A stretch of 64,000 bases of DNA, taken from assembly GCF_002858925.1 (NCBI RefSeq), contig NZ_PJRS01000010.1, positions 186,001 through 250,000 on the forward strand. Reading direction: 5' to 3'. This DNA comes from Caulobacter zeae. GTDB lineage: Bacteria > Pseudomonadota > Alphaproteobacteria > Caulobacterales > Caulobacteraceae. The translations under genes and the position numbers were made by a program. Shown piece by piece: positions 24,224 to 34,073 of this stretch (the stretch's first letter is position 1; every line of letters starts with the position of its first letter). The notes beneath the pieces are model-generated. The model worked only from the letters and a program-made list of their open reading frames with translations, made no database searches and was not told the DNA's origin.

Positions 24224-25284
24224 GCCGGCGCCAGCGAGCCGACGAGCTCGCCCTCACCGCCGTCAACGCCGACAGCGGTGAGGTCCTGCACCTCGACCTC
24301 GCTGCTCACCGGATTGACGCCGAAGAACCGTCCCTTGACCACCGCCTCGCCGGAGAGGCGGCCCGAGACCGACGATCCCAGGCGCAGGGTCGCGATGAAC
24401 GGCGCGATGACCCGGGCATACTGGACCACCACCTGGTAGCCATAGATCCGTCCCGGCGGAACCTCGATCAGCACCTGCGCCGGGTCGTCCACCATCTCCT
24501 GTTCCAGGTCCTCGGAACGCCCCTCCGCCATGGGATGGATCGGCCGCTCCAGGACTTCGCGGTCGGGGGCCCCCTCCGCAGCGAGGTGGAAACCGAAGGC
24601 CTCGCCCATGGCCGGCAGTCCACCGCGCTTGCTGGCCTCGTCGATGACGAACGCCCGCTCGATCTTGTAGCTACGCGGCGCCCAACGCACGTCGGTCAGC
24701 AGCGCGTCTCCCGCGCGGTTGTCGACCGTCATGACCGGTCCCGGACGCCCGGCCAGATACTCGAGCTCGACCGACCCCGTCCCGGCGTACCGCATGTCGG
24801 CGACGATCACGTGGCCGTTCTCGACCAGCAGGTCCCAGCACTCGTTGTTGGCGCCGCGATCCCAGGGGTAGACGCCGATGTCGCCATGCGGGTCGGAGCG
24901 ATAGACGTTCAGCTTGCGTTCCCAGTCGAGGCGGGTGTTCAGCGCGACCCAGCCGTTCACCGCTTCGGCGCGCCAGACCTGCCGCACCTCGCCCGGAACG
25001 AACGGCGTCAGGTGCACGAGCCCCTCGGGCGTCTCGTAGCCGCCGGCCCTGGGCGTCGAGTAGCGCCGGGTTCGATAGGTCAGGGCCAGACCGCTGGCCA
25101 GGTGCCGCAGCACCGACCCGTCCTGCGCGTTGTCCTCGGCCGTCCACAGCTGCTCGAAGTCGCCGACCAACGGCTGCAGCGCCACCTTGCCCCCTTCGCC
25201 TTTCGTCAGCGCCATGCGCTCGTCGCCGGGCAGCTTGGAGACGATGTAGAAGGGCCGGTTCGGGAACGGGACTTCCGTGGCCAT
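24220..25284 (-). CDS. Putative beta-trefoil lectin plus aerolysin-like pore-forming protein
   Basis: 354 residues with no signal peptide. The N-terminal ~155 residues contain three spaced QxW-like motifs (FEQLWTAE, VRQVWRAE, NECWDLL), as in ricin-type trefoils. The C-terminal ~190 residues are beta-rich. After a possible insertion loop they have VPPGRIYGYQVVVQYARVIA, PFIATLRLGSS and AVVKGRFFGVNPVSSEVEV, which resembles the ETX/MTX2/aerolysin end domain. The order matches fungal haemolytic lectins such as LSL. The gene stands alone, with no immunity or secretion gene beside it. Domain assignments are by eye, and an unknown beta-protein is the alternative. Confidence 0.5.
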   Translation of the reverse strand: MATEVPFPNRPFYIVSKLPGDERMALTKGEGGKVALQPLVGDFEQLWTAEDNAQDGSVLRHLASGLALTYRTRRYSTPRAGGYETPEGLVHLTPFVPGEVRQVWRAEAVNGWVALNTRLDWERKLNVYRSDPHGDIGVYPWDRGANNECWDLLVENGHVIVADMRYAGTGSVELEYLAGRPGPVMTVDNRAGDALLTDVRWAPRSYKIERAFVIDEASKRGGLPAMGEAFGFHLAAEGAPDREVLERPIHPMAEGRSEDLEQEMVDDPAQVLIEVPPGRIYGYQVVVQYARVIAPFIATLRLGSSVSGRLSGEAVVKGRFFGVNPVSSEVEVQDLTAVGVDGGEGELVGSLAPA

Positions 25285-25386
25285 GGCGCGCGCCTCAGGT
25301 CAACCTAGAGCGGAGGCTTAGCAACAGGCGCACGCGCTGTACGCAGCACCCGCCCACAATGGGTAGGCGACACGCCCTGCACACGC

Positions 25387-25421
25387 AAAACGCCGCCCAG
25401 TCTTACGACCGGACGGCGTCC
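25387..25421 (-). terminator. Intrinsic terminator after rtcB
   Basis: Read on the minus strand, GACGCCGTCC pairs with GGGCGGCGTT across a 12-nt loop, followed by TTTTGCG, just past the rtcB stop. Confidence 0.75.
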
Positions 25422-25423
25422 TG

Positions 25424-26641
<1,218 letters not shown>

Positions 26642-26706
26642 CGGCTTCTCCTTTCCAATCCGCCCCTCCCGGCGTCATGGTCGGTGGAATTTCCGCGCAA
26701 GAACGA

Positions 26707-26740
26707 AAAACCCCTCCGGCCAAGGCCAGGAGGGGTTTTC
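26707..26740 (-). terminator. Bidirectional-looking intrinsic terminator
   Basis: AAAACCCCTCC and GGAGGGGTTTT form an 11-bp stem around a GGCC-rich loop, with A- and T-tracts on both sides. On the minus strand it lies 28 nt after the stop of the 32-residue ORF, so it most likely ends that transcript. It sits between this ORF and the rtcB start. Confidence 0.8.
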
Positions 26741-26767
26741 CTCGTACTTCCCGAAGTCCGCTTGGAC

Positions 26768-26866
26768 CTAGGCCGTCTTCCCCTCCAGCATGCACGCGTC
26801 ATTACGCTCGACCTGCAGGTCGAGTTGGTAGCTGACGGTCATGAAGGTTGGGGCTTTGCGCGCCAT
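26768..26866 (-). CDS. 32-residue ORF with its own terminator
   Basis: It starts MARKAPTFMTVSYQLDLQVE and ends CMLEGKTA. It is soluble, with mixed charge and one Cys. AAGGA lies about 11 nt before the ATG, and an intrinsic terminator follows the stop directly. Placement between a palindromic repeat and a terminator suggests an independent short transcript, either a microprotein or a small RNA with a chance ORF. No family is known to me. Confidence 0.45.
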   Translation of the reverse strand: MARKAPTFMTVSYQLDLQVERNDACMLEGKTA

Positions 26867-26984
26867 GGTCTTCGAGGTCCTTATCGGGAGGCGGGCGATT
26901 ACAGGGTTATGCCGGCCCGCGCCAGGGGGCAGGCGAGCGGCGCGCGCGGAAGTTGCGAGCGGTGTGGCGGATTTGGCGCAATAG

Positions 26985-27117
26985 ATCCTCTCCCCCCTGG
27001 GAGAGGTGTCGGCGAAGCCGACGGAGAGGAGGAGCAAGGGCTGAGTGACGTCAGCGGAAGCTGAAAACGTCTCCCCTCCGGCCCTCCGGGCCACCTCCCC
27101 CAGAGGGGGAGGATCTC
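26985..27117. repeat. Palindromic intergenic repeat, family A
   Basis: The outer arms ATCCTCTCCCCCCTGGGAGA and CCTCCCCCAGAGGGGGAGGA, inner palindromes TCGGCGAAGCCGA and GGCCCTCCGGGCC, and the spacer core GGAAGCTGAAAACG are the same core as at 2675-2815. It lies between two very short genes. Confidence 0.8.
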
Positions 27118-27122
27118 TTGGC

Positions 27123-27248
27123 TTAAGCCAGCTCGGGTCCGTCCGAGAGCGCTTCGCCGATAGCGCGGGCGCAGCCCGGCAGACCAAGGGCGCCGATGAA
27201 CGACAGGGCCACGGCGCAGACCAGCATGATCGGTTGGAAGATGCGCAT
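27123..27248 (-). CDS. 41-residue exported peptide or small lipoprotein
   Basis: It starts MRIFQPIMLVCAVALSFIGA with LGLPGCARA after it: a short signal-like helix ending in a possible lipobox-like LPGC, then an acidic tail SDGPELA. GGTGGAG is eight bases before the ATG, a strong ribosome binding site. The role is unknown. Confidence 0.5.
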   Translation of the reverse strand: MRIFQPIMLVCAVALSFIGALGLPGCARAIGEALSDGPELA

Positions 27249-27417
27249 GCGTTATTCTCCACCTTGTCCCGCCGCCCTTGGGGGAAGGGGTCGGCCGCGG
27301 GGTTGATAGACCGCCGTCCAGCACGCTTAAATCGCAAGCTTGACGTTGGTTCCGGGTGCGACTCCGGAAAACTCAGCATGCGGCATAAATGCCTCAAACT
27401 TATGTCAGTCGTCCAGT

Positions 27418-28860
27418 TCACACATGAAGGTCGTAGGCCGCGCGTGCGTTTTCGATCCGCGCCAGCTTGGCCTCGAGCGGCGCCCATTCGTCGGACTGGT
27501 CGATCGGCGCCCACAGGGCCTCGACCTCCTCGATCAGCAGCTCCTCCGGCTCGGTTCGTCCGAACACGGGATTTTCCAGGCGTTCGGGGCGATCCGGCTC
27601 GAAGCCCGACAACCGCGTGCGGAAGTCGGCGAAGGCCGGATCCTGGTACAGCGCGCCGCGCGGCCCCTCCAGCGCCCGGCCTTCCGAGGCCTCGCCGCCG
27701 AACCAGTCGAAGAAGAACGGCTCCCAGCGCAGAGCCTCGCCGCCGGACAGCTTGCTTCCCTCGGCCAAGGCCTTGAAGGCGGCGTTGACCAGCTCGACGT
27801 CGGCCTCCGCGCCCCGGCTCCTGACCGCCAGCCGCCCGATCATCGCCTCGCGCAGGCCGTCCTTGTAGGCGTCGGAGAAGCGGTTCAGCGCCCCGATCAG
27901 GCCCGTCTGATCCGGGCTGACCAGCACCAGGCAGGCGGCCAGCTGCTGCAGGTTCCAGAACCCCGCCTCCGGCTGGCGGCCGAAGCTGTAGAGGCCAGAG
28001 TGGTCGAAATAGGCGGCGGTGAAGTTGGGGTCGTTGCGCGGCAGGAACCGCCAGGGGCCGTAGTCGAAGCTCTCGCCGGTGACGACCATGTTGTCGGTGT
28101 TGAGCACGCCGTGGACGAAGCCGGCGGTCATCCAGCGGGCGACGAGGCGGGCGGTGCGGGTCACCACCTCCTCGAACATCGCCGTGGGCCGGTCAGGGGC
28201 GTCGGCCAGATGCGGGAAGTAGGTCTCGACCACGTGGTCGACCATCGTCGAGATCAGGTCGGCGCGCTCGAAATAGGCCAGGCGCTGGAAGGTCCCGAAA
28301 CGGATGTGGCTGTGCGAAAGCCTGGTCAGCACGGCCGAGCGGGTCGGGCTGGGCTCGTCGCCGCGGGTCAGGGCCTCGCCGGTCTCGATCAGGGAAAAGG
28401 CCCGCGAGGTGGGAACGCCCAGGGCCTCCAGCAGGCCCGCGGCCAGGATCTCGCGCATGCCGCCCTTCAGGGTCAGCCGGCCGTCGCCATGCCGCGACCA
28501 CGGGGTCTGGCCCGAGCCCTTGGTGGCGAGATCCAGCAGGCGATCGGCTCCCTCTTCCCGCACCTGCGCGAACAGGAAACCCCGGCCGTCGCCGAGTTCG
28601 GGGTTGTAGGATCGGAACTGGTGGCCGTGATAGCGCATGGCCAGCGGCTGGGCCTGGGCGCCCGGCAGGGGCTGGAACCTTCCGAAATGCGCGATCCACT
28701 CGGCGTCGGTCAGGGTCTCCAGGCCCACGCTCGCGGCGGCCCGATCATTGCGGAACCGCAGGATCGTTTCAGGAAAATCGGCGGCCGCCACCGGGTCGGC
28801 GAACTCTCCGCCCAGCGAGGCGAAGCGGGAATCGGGGCGGTAGCGTGCGTTGACCGGCAT
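27418..28860 (-). CDS. selO: Protein adenylyltransferase SelO (YdiU family)
   Basis: 480 residues from ATG 28860 (MPVNARYRPDSRF); an ATG at 28935 would add 25 low-complexity residues. SelO is a pseudokinase-fold enzyme that AMPylates proteins. Motifs are YHGHQFRSYNPELGDGRG, DLATKGSGQTPWSRHGDGRL (ATP-binding Lys and Arg), MREILAAGLLEALGVPTSRA, and the metal-binding VHGVLNTDNM and FDYGPWRFL. The C-terminus lacks the Cys seen near the end of the E. coli protein (redox tail). It is divergent from a TonB receptor. Confidence 0.92.
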   Translation of the reverse strand: MPVNARYRPDSRFASLGGEFADPVAAADFPETILRFRNDRAAASVGLETLTDAEWIAHFGRFQPLPGAQAQPLAMRYHGHQFRSYNPELGDGRGFLFAQVREEGADRLLDLATKGSGQTPWSRHGDGRLTLKGGMREILAAGLLEALGVPTSRAFSLIETGEALTRGDEPSPTRSAVLTRLSHSHIRFGTFQRLAYFERADLISTMVDHVVETYFPHLADAPDRPTAMFEEVVTRTARLVARWMTAGFVHGVLNTDNMVVTGESFDYGPWRFLPRNDPNFTAAYFDHSGLYSFGRQPEAGFWNLQQLAACLVLVSPDQTGLIGALNRFSDAYKDGLREAMIGRLAVRSRGAEADVELVNAAFKALAEGSKLSGGEALRWEPFFFDWFGGEASEGRALEGPRGALYQDPAFADFRTRLSGFEPDRPERLENPVFGRTEPEELLIEEVEALWAPIDQSDEWAPLEAKLARIENARAAYDLHV

Positions 28861-29043
28861 GGACGCCAGATGCGCCCGCCCCTCGCCCGGCGCAAGGCGA
28901 GGAAGCCCAGAGGGCGGTTTTAAGAAGCTCGGCATGTTCGCATAACGCTGTCGCAGTTTCGCAACAGGAACCTTGGAACCGTTTCACAGCAAGGTTTTCG
29001 CTTGCCGAGCATACGGACCGCCCATAACCATTGGCTGTCCATT

Positions 29044-29057
29044 CGAACGATCGTTCG
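29044..29057. promoter_or_regulatory. Perfect palindrome upstream of TonB receptor
   Basis: CGAACGATCGTTCG is a 14-bp uninterrupted dyad about 70 nt before the receptor start, in the otherwise lower-GC divergent region between selO and the receptor gene. It is a plausible repressor site. Confidence 0.4.
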
Positions 29058-29126
29058 GGTGAAGGCCAATCAAAAAACCGGCGGGGGCGGTGCAAGCGCT
29101 CTCGTCATAACGAACCGAGGTAGGAA

Positions 29127-31733
29127 ATGCGCTTTACCCAGGTGCTTCGCGGCACGGCCTCCGCCGTCGTGCTCGCGGGCGTCGCCGCCGTCGGCGTCGC
29201 CCATGCTCAGGACTCGGCCGCGGCGGCCGCCCAAGAGCCCGAAACCCTTACCGTCGACAGCATCATCGTCACCGCCCAGAAGCGCGAGCAGAACCTGCAG
29301 GACACCCCGGTGGTGGTCACCGCGGTCGGCGCCAAGCTGCTGCAGGACACCGGCGTGCGCGACATCAAGGACCTGACGATCCTGACGCCGGGCCTGACCG
29401 TGACCTCGACCACGTCGGAAGCCTCGACCACCGCCCGCATCCGCGGCGTCGGCACCGTCGGCGACAACCCCGGCCTGGAAAGCTCGGTCGGCGTGGTGAT
29501 CGACGGCGTCTACCGCCCCCGCAACGGCGTGTCGTTCGGCGACCTGGGCGAAATGGACCGCATCGAGGTGCTTAAAGGTCCGCAAGGCACCCTGTTCGGC
29601 AAGAACACCTCGGCCGGCGTCATCAACATCATGACCAAGGAGCCGGAGTTCGGCTTCGGCGCCAACGCCGAGGTCACCGCCGGCAACTACGGCGCCAAGG
29701 GCGCCTCGGCCTCGGTCACCGGTCCGCTGTTCGGCAGCGACAAGTGGGCGGGCCGCCTCTACGCCGCCGCCCGCCAGCGCGACGGCTTCAACGACGTGGT
29801 GACCGGCAAGGGCCCGAGCACCGAGAAGGAAGACGCCGACCAGAACTTCTACACCGTGCGCGGCCAGCTGCTGTTCGTGCCGGACGACAACTCGACCTTC
29901 AAGATCATCGCCGACTACTCCAAGCGCGACGAAAACTGCTGCGGCGCCGTGCAGATCCGCACCGGCCCGACGGCGGCGATCATCAACGCCCTGGCCGGCG
30001 GAACCGGCATCGCCAACCCGGCCAAGCCGTTCGACCGCGTCGCCTACTCCAACCGCGGCGCGCCGCAGGAGATCGAGGACAAGGGCGTCTCGCTGCAGGC
30101 CGACATCGACCTGCCGATCGGCACGCTGACCTCGATCAGCGCCATCCGCAACTGGCGCATCGACAGCGGCCAGGACGCCGACTTCACCACGGCCGACATC
30201 ACCTATCGCGCCAAGGACGGCACCAACTACGCCGAGTTCACCACCTTCAGCCAGGAACTGCGCCTGGCCGGCAGCACCGAGCGCCTGAACTGGCTGGTCG
30301 GCGCCTTCCTGGCCGATGAGCGCCTGGACAACGAGGCCAACTTCCGCTTCGGCAGCGACTACGAAGCCTACATGTCGACGATCGTCCTGTCGGGCGTCGC
30401 CGGCGCCCTGGCCCCGGCCGGCATCACGGTCAGCCAGGCCAACAGCGCGCTGTTCGCCTCGCAGATCACCGCCCTGCCCTACGGCAGCTCGTTCACGGCC
30501 GGCACCGGCCTGCACGACACCTACAACCAGCGCTCCAAGACCATCGCGCTGTTCACCAACAACACGCTGAAGGTCACCGACGCTTTCGACATCACCGTGG
30601 GCCTGCGCTACACGGCCGAAGAGAAGGACCTGTCGACCTACCAGACCGGCGCCTCCAACGCCTGCGGCGTGCTGCTGACCCCGGCGGGCCAGGCCCGCGT
30701 GGCCTCGACCCTGGTCGGCCGCGGCGTGCCGGCCGCCCTGTTCGGCACCGCCACCGGCACCAGCATCGTCTCGACCGTCGTCGGCAACATGTGCCTGCCC
30801 TGGGCCAATCCGCTGTTCAACGGCCGCGGCACCCAGCAGAGCCTGAGCGAGCGTGAGTGGACCGGCACGGTCAAGGCCAGCTACCGCCTGAACCCGTCGG
30901 TGTTCGCCTATGGTTCGTACGCCCGCGGCTACAAGGGCAGCGGCTTCAACCTGGACCGCACCCAGTCGTCGAACGGCACGCCCTCGGGCGGCGTCGGCGT
31001 CGTGCCGATCACCGACACCTCGTTCCCGGCCGAATTCGTCGACAGCTACGAGCTGGGCCTGAAGAACACCCTGTTCAACCGCACGGTGCTGTTCAACGTC
31101 ACGGGCTTCTACCAGAAGTTCTCGGACTTCCAGCTGAACACCTTCCTGGGCACCTCGTTCGCGGTGCGCTCGGTCGAGGAAGTGACCTCCAAGGGCGTCG
31201 ACGTCGACTTCCTGTGGTTCACCCCGGTGCGCGGCCTGACCGTCCAGAGCGGCCTGACCTACGCCAAGACCGAATACGGCGACCAGCCGGTGGCCAACGA
31301 CCCGACCAACGCCCTGGCCCTGCTGCCGGGCTCGCAGATGTCGTTCGCGCCGGAATGGTCGGGCTCGGCCTCGGTGACCTACGAGCACGCCGTCGGCGGC
31401 ACGCTGAAGGCCAAGTACAACATCGGCGCCAAGTACGTGTCGGAATACAACACCGGCTCGGACCTGTTCCCCTTCAAGATGCAGGACGCCTTCACCCTGG
31501 TGAACGCCCGCGTCGGCCTGGGCGACGCCGACGACAAGTGGGCCGTCGAGCTGTGGGCCCAGAACCTGTTCGACGAGGACTACTATCAGGTGGTGTTCAA
31601 CGGCCCGCTGCAGGGCTCGTCGGGCCTGTCGGCGACCAACAAGGTCTACAACCCCGCCGCCGACACCCTCACCTACGACGCCTTCCTCGGCGCGCCGCGC
31701 ACCTACGGCGTGACCCTGCGGGCGAAGTTCTGA
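29127..31733 (+). CDS. TonB-dependent outer-membrane receptor
   Basis: 868 residues. The signal peptide is about 1-28 (ending VAHAQ). The plug domain starts SIIVTAQKREQNLQDTPVVV and includes PGLTVTSTTSEASTTARIRG, GVVIDGVYRPR and the conserved RIEVLKGPQGTLFGKNTSAG. The barrel ends with aromatic RAKF. This is the OMR family abundant in Caulobacter, which imports siderophores, sugars or other ligands. The substrate is not evident; no TonB/ExbB or uptake genes adjoin except an MFS gene downstream on the other strand. GAGG lies before ATG. Confidence 0.94.
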   Translation: MRFTQVLRGTASAVVLAGVAAVGVAHAQDSAAAAAQEPETLTVDSIIVTAQKREQNLQDTPVVVTAVGAKLLQDTGVRDIKDLTILTPGLTVTSTTSEASTTARIRGVGTVGDNPGLESSVGVVIDGVYRPRNGVSFGDLGEMDRIEVLKGPQGTLFGKNTSAGVINIMTKEPEFGFGANAEVTAGNYGAKGASASVTGPLFGSDKWAGRLYAAARQRDGFNDVVTGKGPSTEKEDADQNFYTVRGQLLFVPDDNSTFKIIADYSKRDENCCGAVQIRTGPTAAIINALAGGTGIANPAKPFDRVAYSNRGAPQEIEDKGVSLQADIDLPIGTLTSISAIRNWRIDSGQDADFTTADITYRAKDGTNYAEFTTFSQELRLAGSTERLNWLVGAFLADERLDNEANFRFGSDYEAYMSTIVLSGVAGALAPAGITVSQANSALFASQITALPYGSSFTAGTGLHDTYNQRSKTIALFTNNTLKVTDAFDITVGLRYTAEEKDLSTYQTGASNACGVLLTPAGQARVASTLVGRGVPAALFGTATGTSIVSTVVGNMCLPWANPLFNGRGTQQSLSEREWTGTVKASYRLNPSVFAYGSYARGYKGSGFNLDRTQSSNGTPSGGVGVVPITDTSFPAEFVDSYELGLKNTLFNRTVLFNVTGFYQKFSDFQLNTFLGTSFAVRSVEEVTSKGVDVDFLWFTPVRGLTVQSGLTYAKTEYGDQPVANDPTNALALLPGSQMSFAPEWSGSASVTYEHAVGGTLKAKYNIGAKYVSEYNTGSDLFPFKMQDAFTLVNARVGLGDADDKWAVELWAQNLFDEDYYQVVFNGPLQGSSGLSATNKVYNPAADTLTYDAFLGAPRTYGVTLRAKF

Positions 31734-31777
31734 TCACGTACAGCTAAGGCGCCCGGCGACGGGCGCCTGGGGCAGGG

Positions 31778-31811
31778 AAAGGGCGGTCCGCAAGGGCCGC
31801 CCTTTTTCTTT
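31778..31811 (+). terminator. Intrinsic terminator after TonB receptor
   Basis: AAAGGGCGGTCC and GGGCCGCCCTTT form the stem, followed by TTCTTT, 45 nt past the stop. A second hairpin, GGCGCCCG-GCGA-CGGGCGCC, precedes it. Confidence 0.88.
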
Positions 31812-31816
31812 GCATA

Positions 31817-31926
31817 GATCCTCCCCCTCTGGGGGAGGTGGCCCAGAGGGCCGGAGGAGGCGGCGCCGACCTATGCCGCAAAGCCCCTCAGTCGCTCCGC
31901 GACAGCTCCCCCAGAGGGGGGAGCAT
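31817..31926. repeat. Palindromic intergenic repeat, family A variant
   Basis: The arms ATCCTCCCCCTCTGGGGGAG and CTCCCCCAGAGGGGGGAG flank GGCCCAGAGGGCC and a short spacer without the GAAGCTGAAAAC core. It lies between convergent genes. Confidence 0.7.
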
Positions 31927-33231
31927 CTAGCCGCCCGCCGCGTACGCCGCCTTCAGCTGCCGGTAGGGCCGTGAGTTGAACGCCGCCACGGTGGCCAGCA
32001 CGCCCACCGCGCCAGCCAGGGTGAACACCAGCGCTATGCCCCGGTCAGGCCCGCGGCCGAACCAGTCGCCGATGGTCGCCGCGCCCGCGCCGTCGGTCAT
32101 GAACGGGATGACGACGAACTGGGTCAGCGGGCCGATCAGGAAGGCGGTCAGCGGCGAGGCGGCCTGCTCCACAGACTGGGCGAAGCCGAAGACCCGGCCC
32201 TGGCGTTCCAGCGGCACCACCTTCTGCAGCGTGGTCTGCTCGGCGGCCTCGGCATAGGGCCCTAGCAGCATCCAGACGAAGCAGCCGCCGGCCAGCAGCC
32301 AGATCGACGACTGCAGGGTGAAGACGCAGCTGACGCCCCAGCTGATCAGGTTGACCAGCAGCAGGGTGCGCAGGGGGCTTGGCCCCAGCCCCGTCCGCGC
32401 GATGACGACGCCGCTGAGGATGAAGGCCGTCGACAGCACGCCGAACAGCAGGCCCCAGACCTGCACCGACACCAGCGACAGGCCATAGGCGTCGAGCAGG
32501 GCCATGAAGATCCCGCCCAGGAAGTTGTTGAAGGCGGCGAACAGGACCAGGGCGAACAGGCCCGGCACGCCGGCGATCACCCGCACGGTGCCGGCGATGT
32601 CCACCCGACGCGGGCCGGCGTGCTCGCCCGCCTCGGCGACGGCGCGGGGCTCGTCCACCCGCACGGCCAGCAGGTGGACGAAGGCCGCCAACGTCAGGGC
32701 CAGGGCGAAGGCGAGGCCGAGCCGCATGCCGCCCCAGGCCACCAGAAAGCCGCTGATCACCGAGGTGGTCAGGAAGCCGATGCCGCTGACCATGCCCACC
32801 AGGCCGTTGGCCTTGTCGCGCCGGTCCTCGGGAATGAGGATCGTGACCAGGGTCGGCAGGGCCACGCCCCGGATGTTGCCGGCGATGACTCCCAGCATGC
32901 ACAGGCCGATGAACACCCACAACCAGGGCCGGCCGACATCGGCGATCGCCCCCTTCGGCGCCGCCTCGTGCACGGCCAGGGCCAGGACGTAGAGCCCCAG
33001 CGAAGCCAGGCTCGAGCCCAGCATCGCCGTCTTCTTGCGGTGATGGTCCACCAGGCTGCCGAACCAGAAGCCGCAGGCCGCCGTCAGCACCAGATAGACG
33101 CCGGCGATCATGCCGGTGGCGAACACCGAGCGGGTTTCCAGATAGACGTAGAAGGTCAGGGCGAACCAGACCGTGAAGTTGGTGATGTTGGCCACGAGGT
33201 TGTTGGCCAGCAGGTGGTGGAACGGGGTCAC
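31927..33231 (-). CDS. MFS transporter
   Basis: 434 residues with twelve hydrophobic helices and the MFS loop motif between TM2 and TM3 (GSLVDHHRKKTAML). The other half has PLERQGRVFGFAQS, the equivalent loop of the C-terminal bundle. The family resembles the EntS/DrxS-like group of exporters. Start GTG 33231 has GGAGG upstream. The substrate is not identifiable; a functional link to the TonB receptor across the terminator is only proximity. Confidence 0.88.
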   Translation of the reverse strand: MTPFHHLLANNLVANITNFTVWFALTFYVYLETRSVFATGMIAGVYLVLTAACGFWFGSLVDHHRKKTAMLGSSLASLGLYVLALAVHEAAPKGAIADVGRPWLWVFIGLCMLGVIAGNIRGVALPTLVTILIPEDRRDKANGLVGMVSGIGFLTTSVISGFLVAWGGMRLGLAFALALTLAAFVHLLAVRVDEPRAVAEAGEHAGPRRVDIAGTVRVIAGVPGLFALVLFAAFNNFLGGIFMALLDAYGLSLVSVQVWGLLFGVLSTAFILSGVVIARTGLGPSPLRTLLLVNLISWGVSCVFTLQSSIWLLAGGCFVWMLLGPYAEAAEQTTLQKVVPLERQGRVFGFAQSVEQAASPLTAFLIGPLTQFVVIPFMTDGAGAATIGDWFGRGPDRGIALVFTLAGAVGVLATVAAFNSRPYRQLKAAYAAGG

Positions 33232-33308
33232 GACGCGCCTCCACGCGGCGCTGAAGACCGCTTGGCGGCGACCGTGCCAGCCGCGCGCGATGGAGGCAAC
33301 GAGCGACC

Positions 33309-34001
33309 TCAGTCGCTCTCCGCCACGGGGATCCAGATCGCCTCTTCGCTTCGGGAGACGCGCGTTCTCTCGCGGGCGACGGCCTTGAGCCCTTCGAGGG
33401 ACGCCAGCACATCCCTGGCGTCGTCCGCGTTCAGGTCGGCGACCACCGAAAACTTGTTGCCCAGTCCGCCGAACGAGGTTCCGACGATCTTCACTGCGCC
33501 GTCACGCGACACGAAGCGATCATGGACCCGGTTGGTGTTCACCAGAGTGACGTTGCGCCCCTCCTTCAATCGCGGCCAGAGCAGCTTCCGGATCGCCTCA
33601 GCATAGCCGTCGAAGCAAAGCGTGACGTCTCTGGCGCTGGACGGGAGGAGCCTGAGCAGGGCCTCCACATAGGCCTCGTTGCTCGGGTACGCGGCGGTCG
33701 GCTCCTTGAAGAGGTAGGGATCGCACACCAGCACGCGCTCGCCCCCCTTCAACCACGAACGGACATGCGAAAGCGCGTCTTGTCGTCCCTCGACCGAGGG
33801 ACGAACCAGCATATGCGCGAGATGATCCGCCGTCGGCGGCGCTTCCTCACCCTCGGCCATCCGCAGCAGTGCGTCGCGCGCCCACTTCACGGAGGCGCGA
33901 CCATCGGCGGCATGAAGAAAGCCTACTGCGCTGTCATCTCCGGAGAGGATGCGCAGAAGGATATCCAGCTTGTCGGCTGCGCTTACCAAGACGGACGGCA
34001 T
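33309..34001 (-). CDS. PLD-like domain protein with HDR motif
   Basis: 230 residues. The C-terminal half has strands LVCDPYLFK and VTLVNTNRVHDRFVSRDG, then VGTSFGGLGNKFSVV. The H-D-R block followed by G-x-S/T-x-x-x-L-G-x-K resembles the divergent phospholipase D-like domains (MIT C-terminal type) rather than catalytic HKD enzymes. The N-terminal 80 residues are helical. ATG 34001 has GAGGTG six bases upstream; a GTG seven codons earlier is possible. Neighbours do not form an obvious toxin or defence pair. Role unknown. Confidence 0.6.
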   Translation of the reverse strand: MPSVLVSAADKLDILLRILSGDDSAVGFLHAADGRASVKWARDALLRMAEGEEAPPTADHLAHMLVRPSVEGRQDALSHVRSWLKGGERVLVCDPYLFKEPTAAYPSNEAYVEALLRLLPSSARDVTLCFDGYAEAIRKLLWPRLKEGRNVTLVNTNRVHDRFVSRDGAVKIVGTSFGGLGNKFSVVADLNADDARDVLASLEGLKAVARERTRVSRSEEAIWIPVAESD

Positions 34002-34073
34002 GTTCACCTCAAAGTTGTTCACCTTGATCCGCTACCGCCAATCCTACTAAGGATTGCTTTCAGTCTCGACGGG

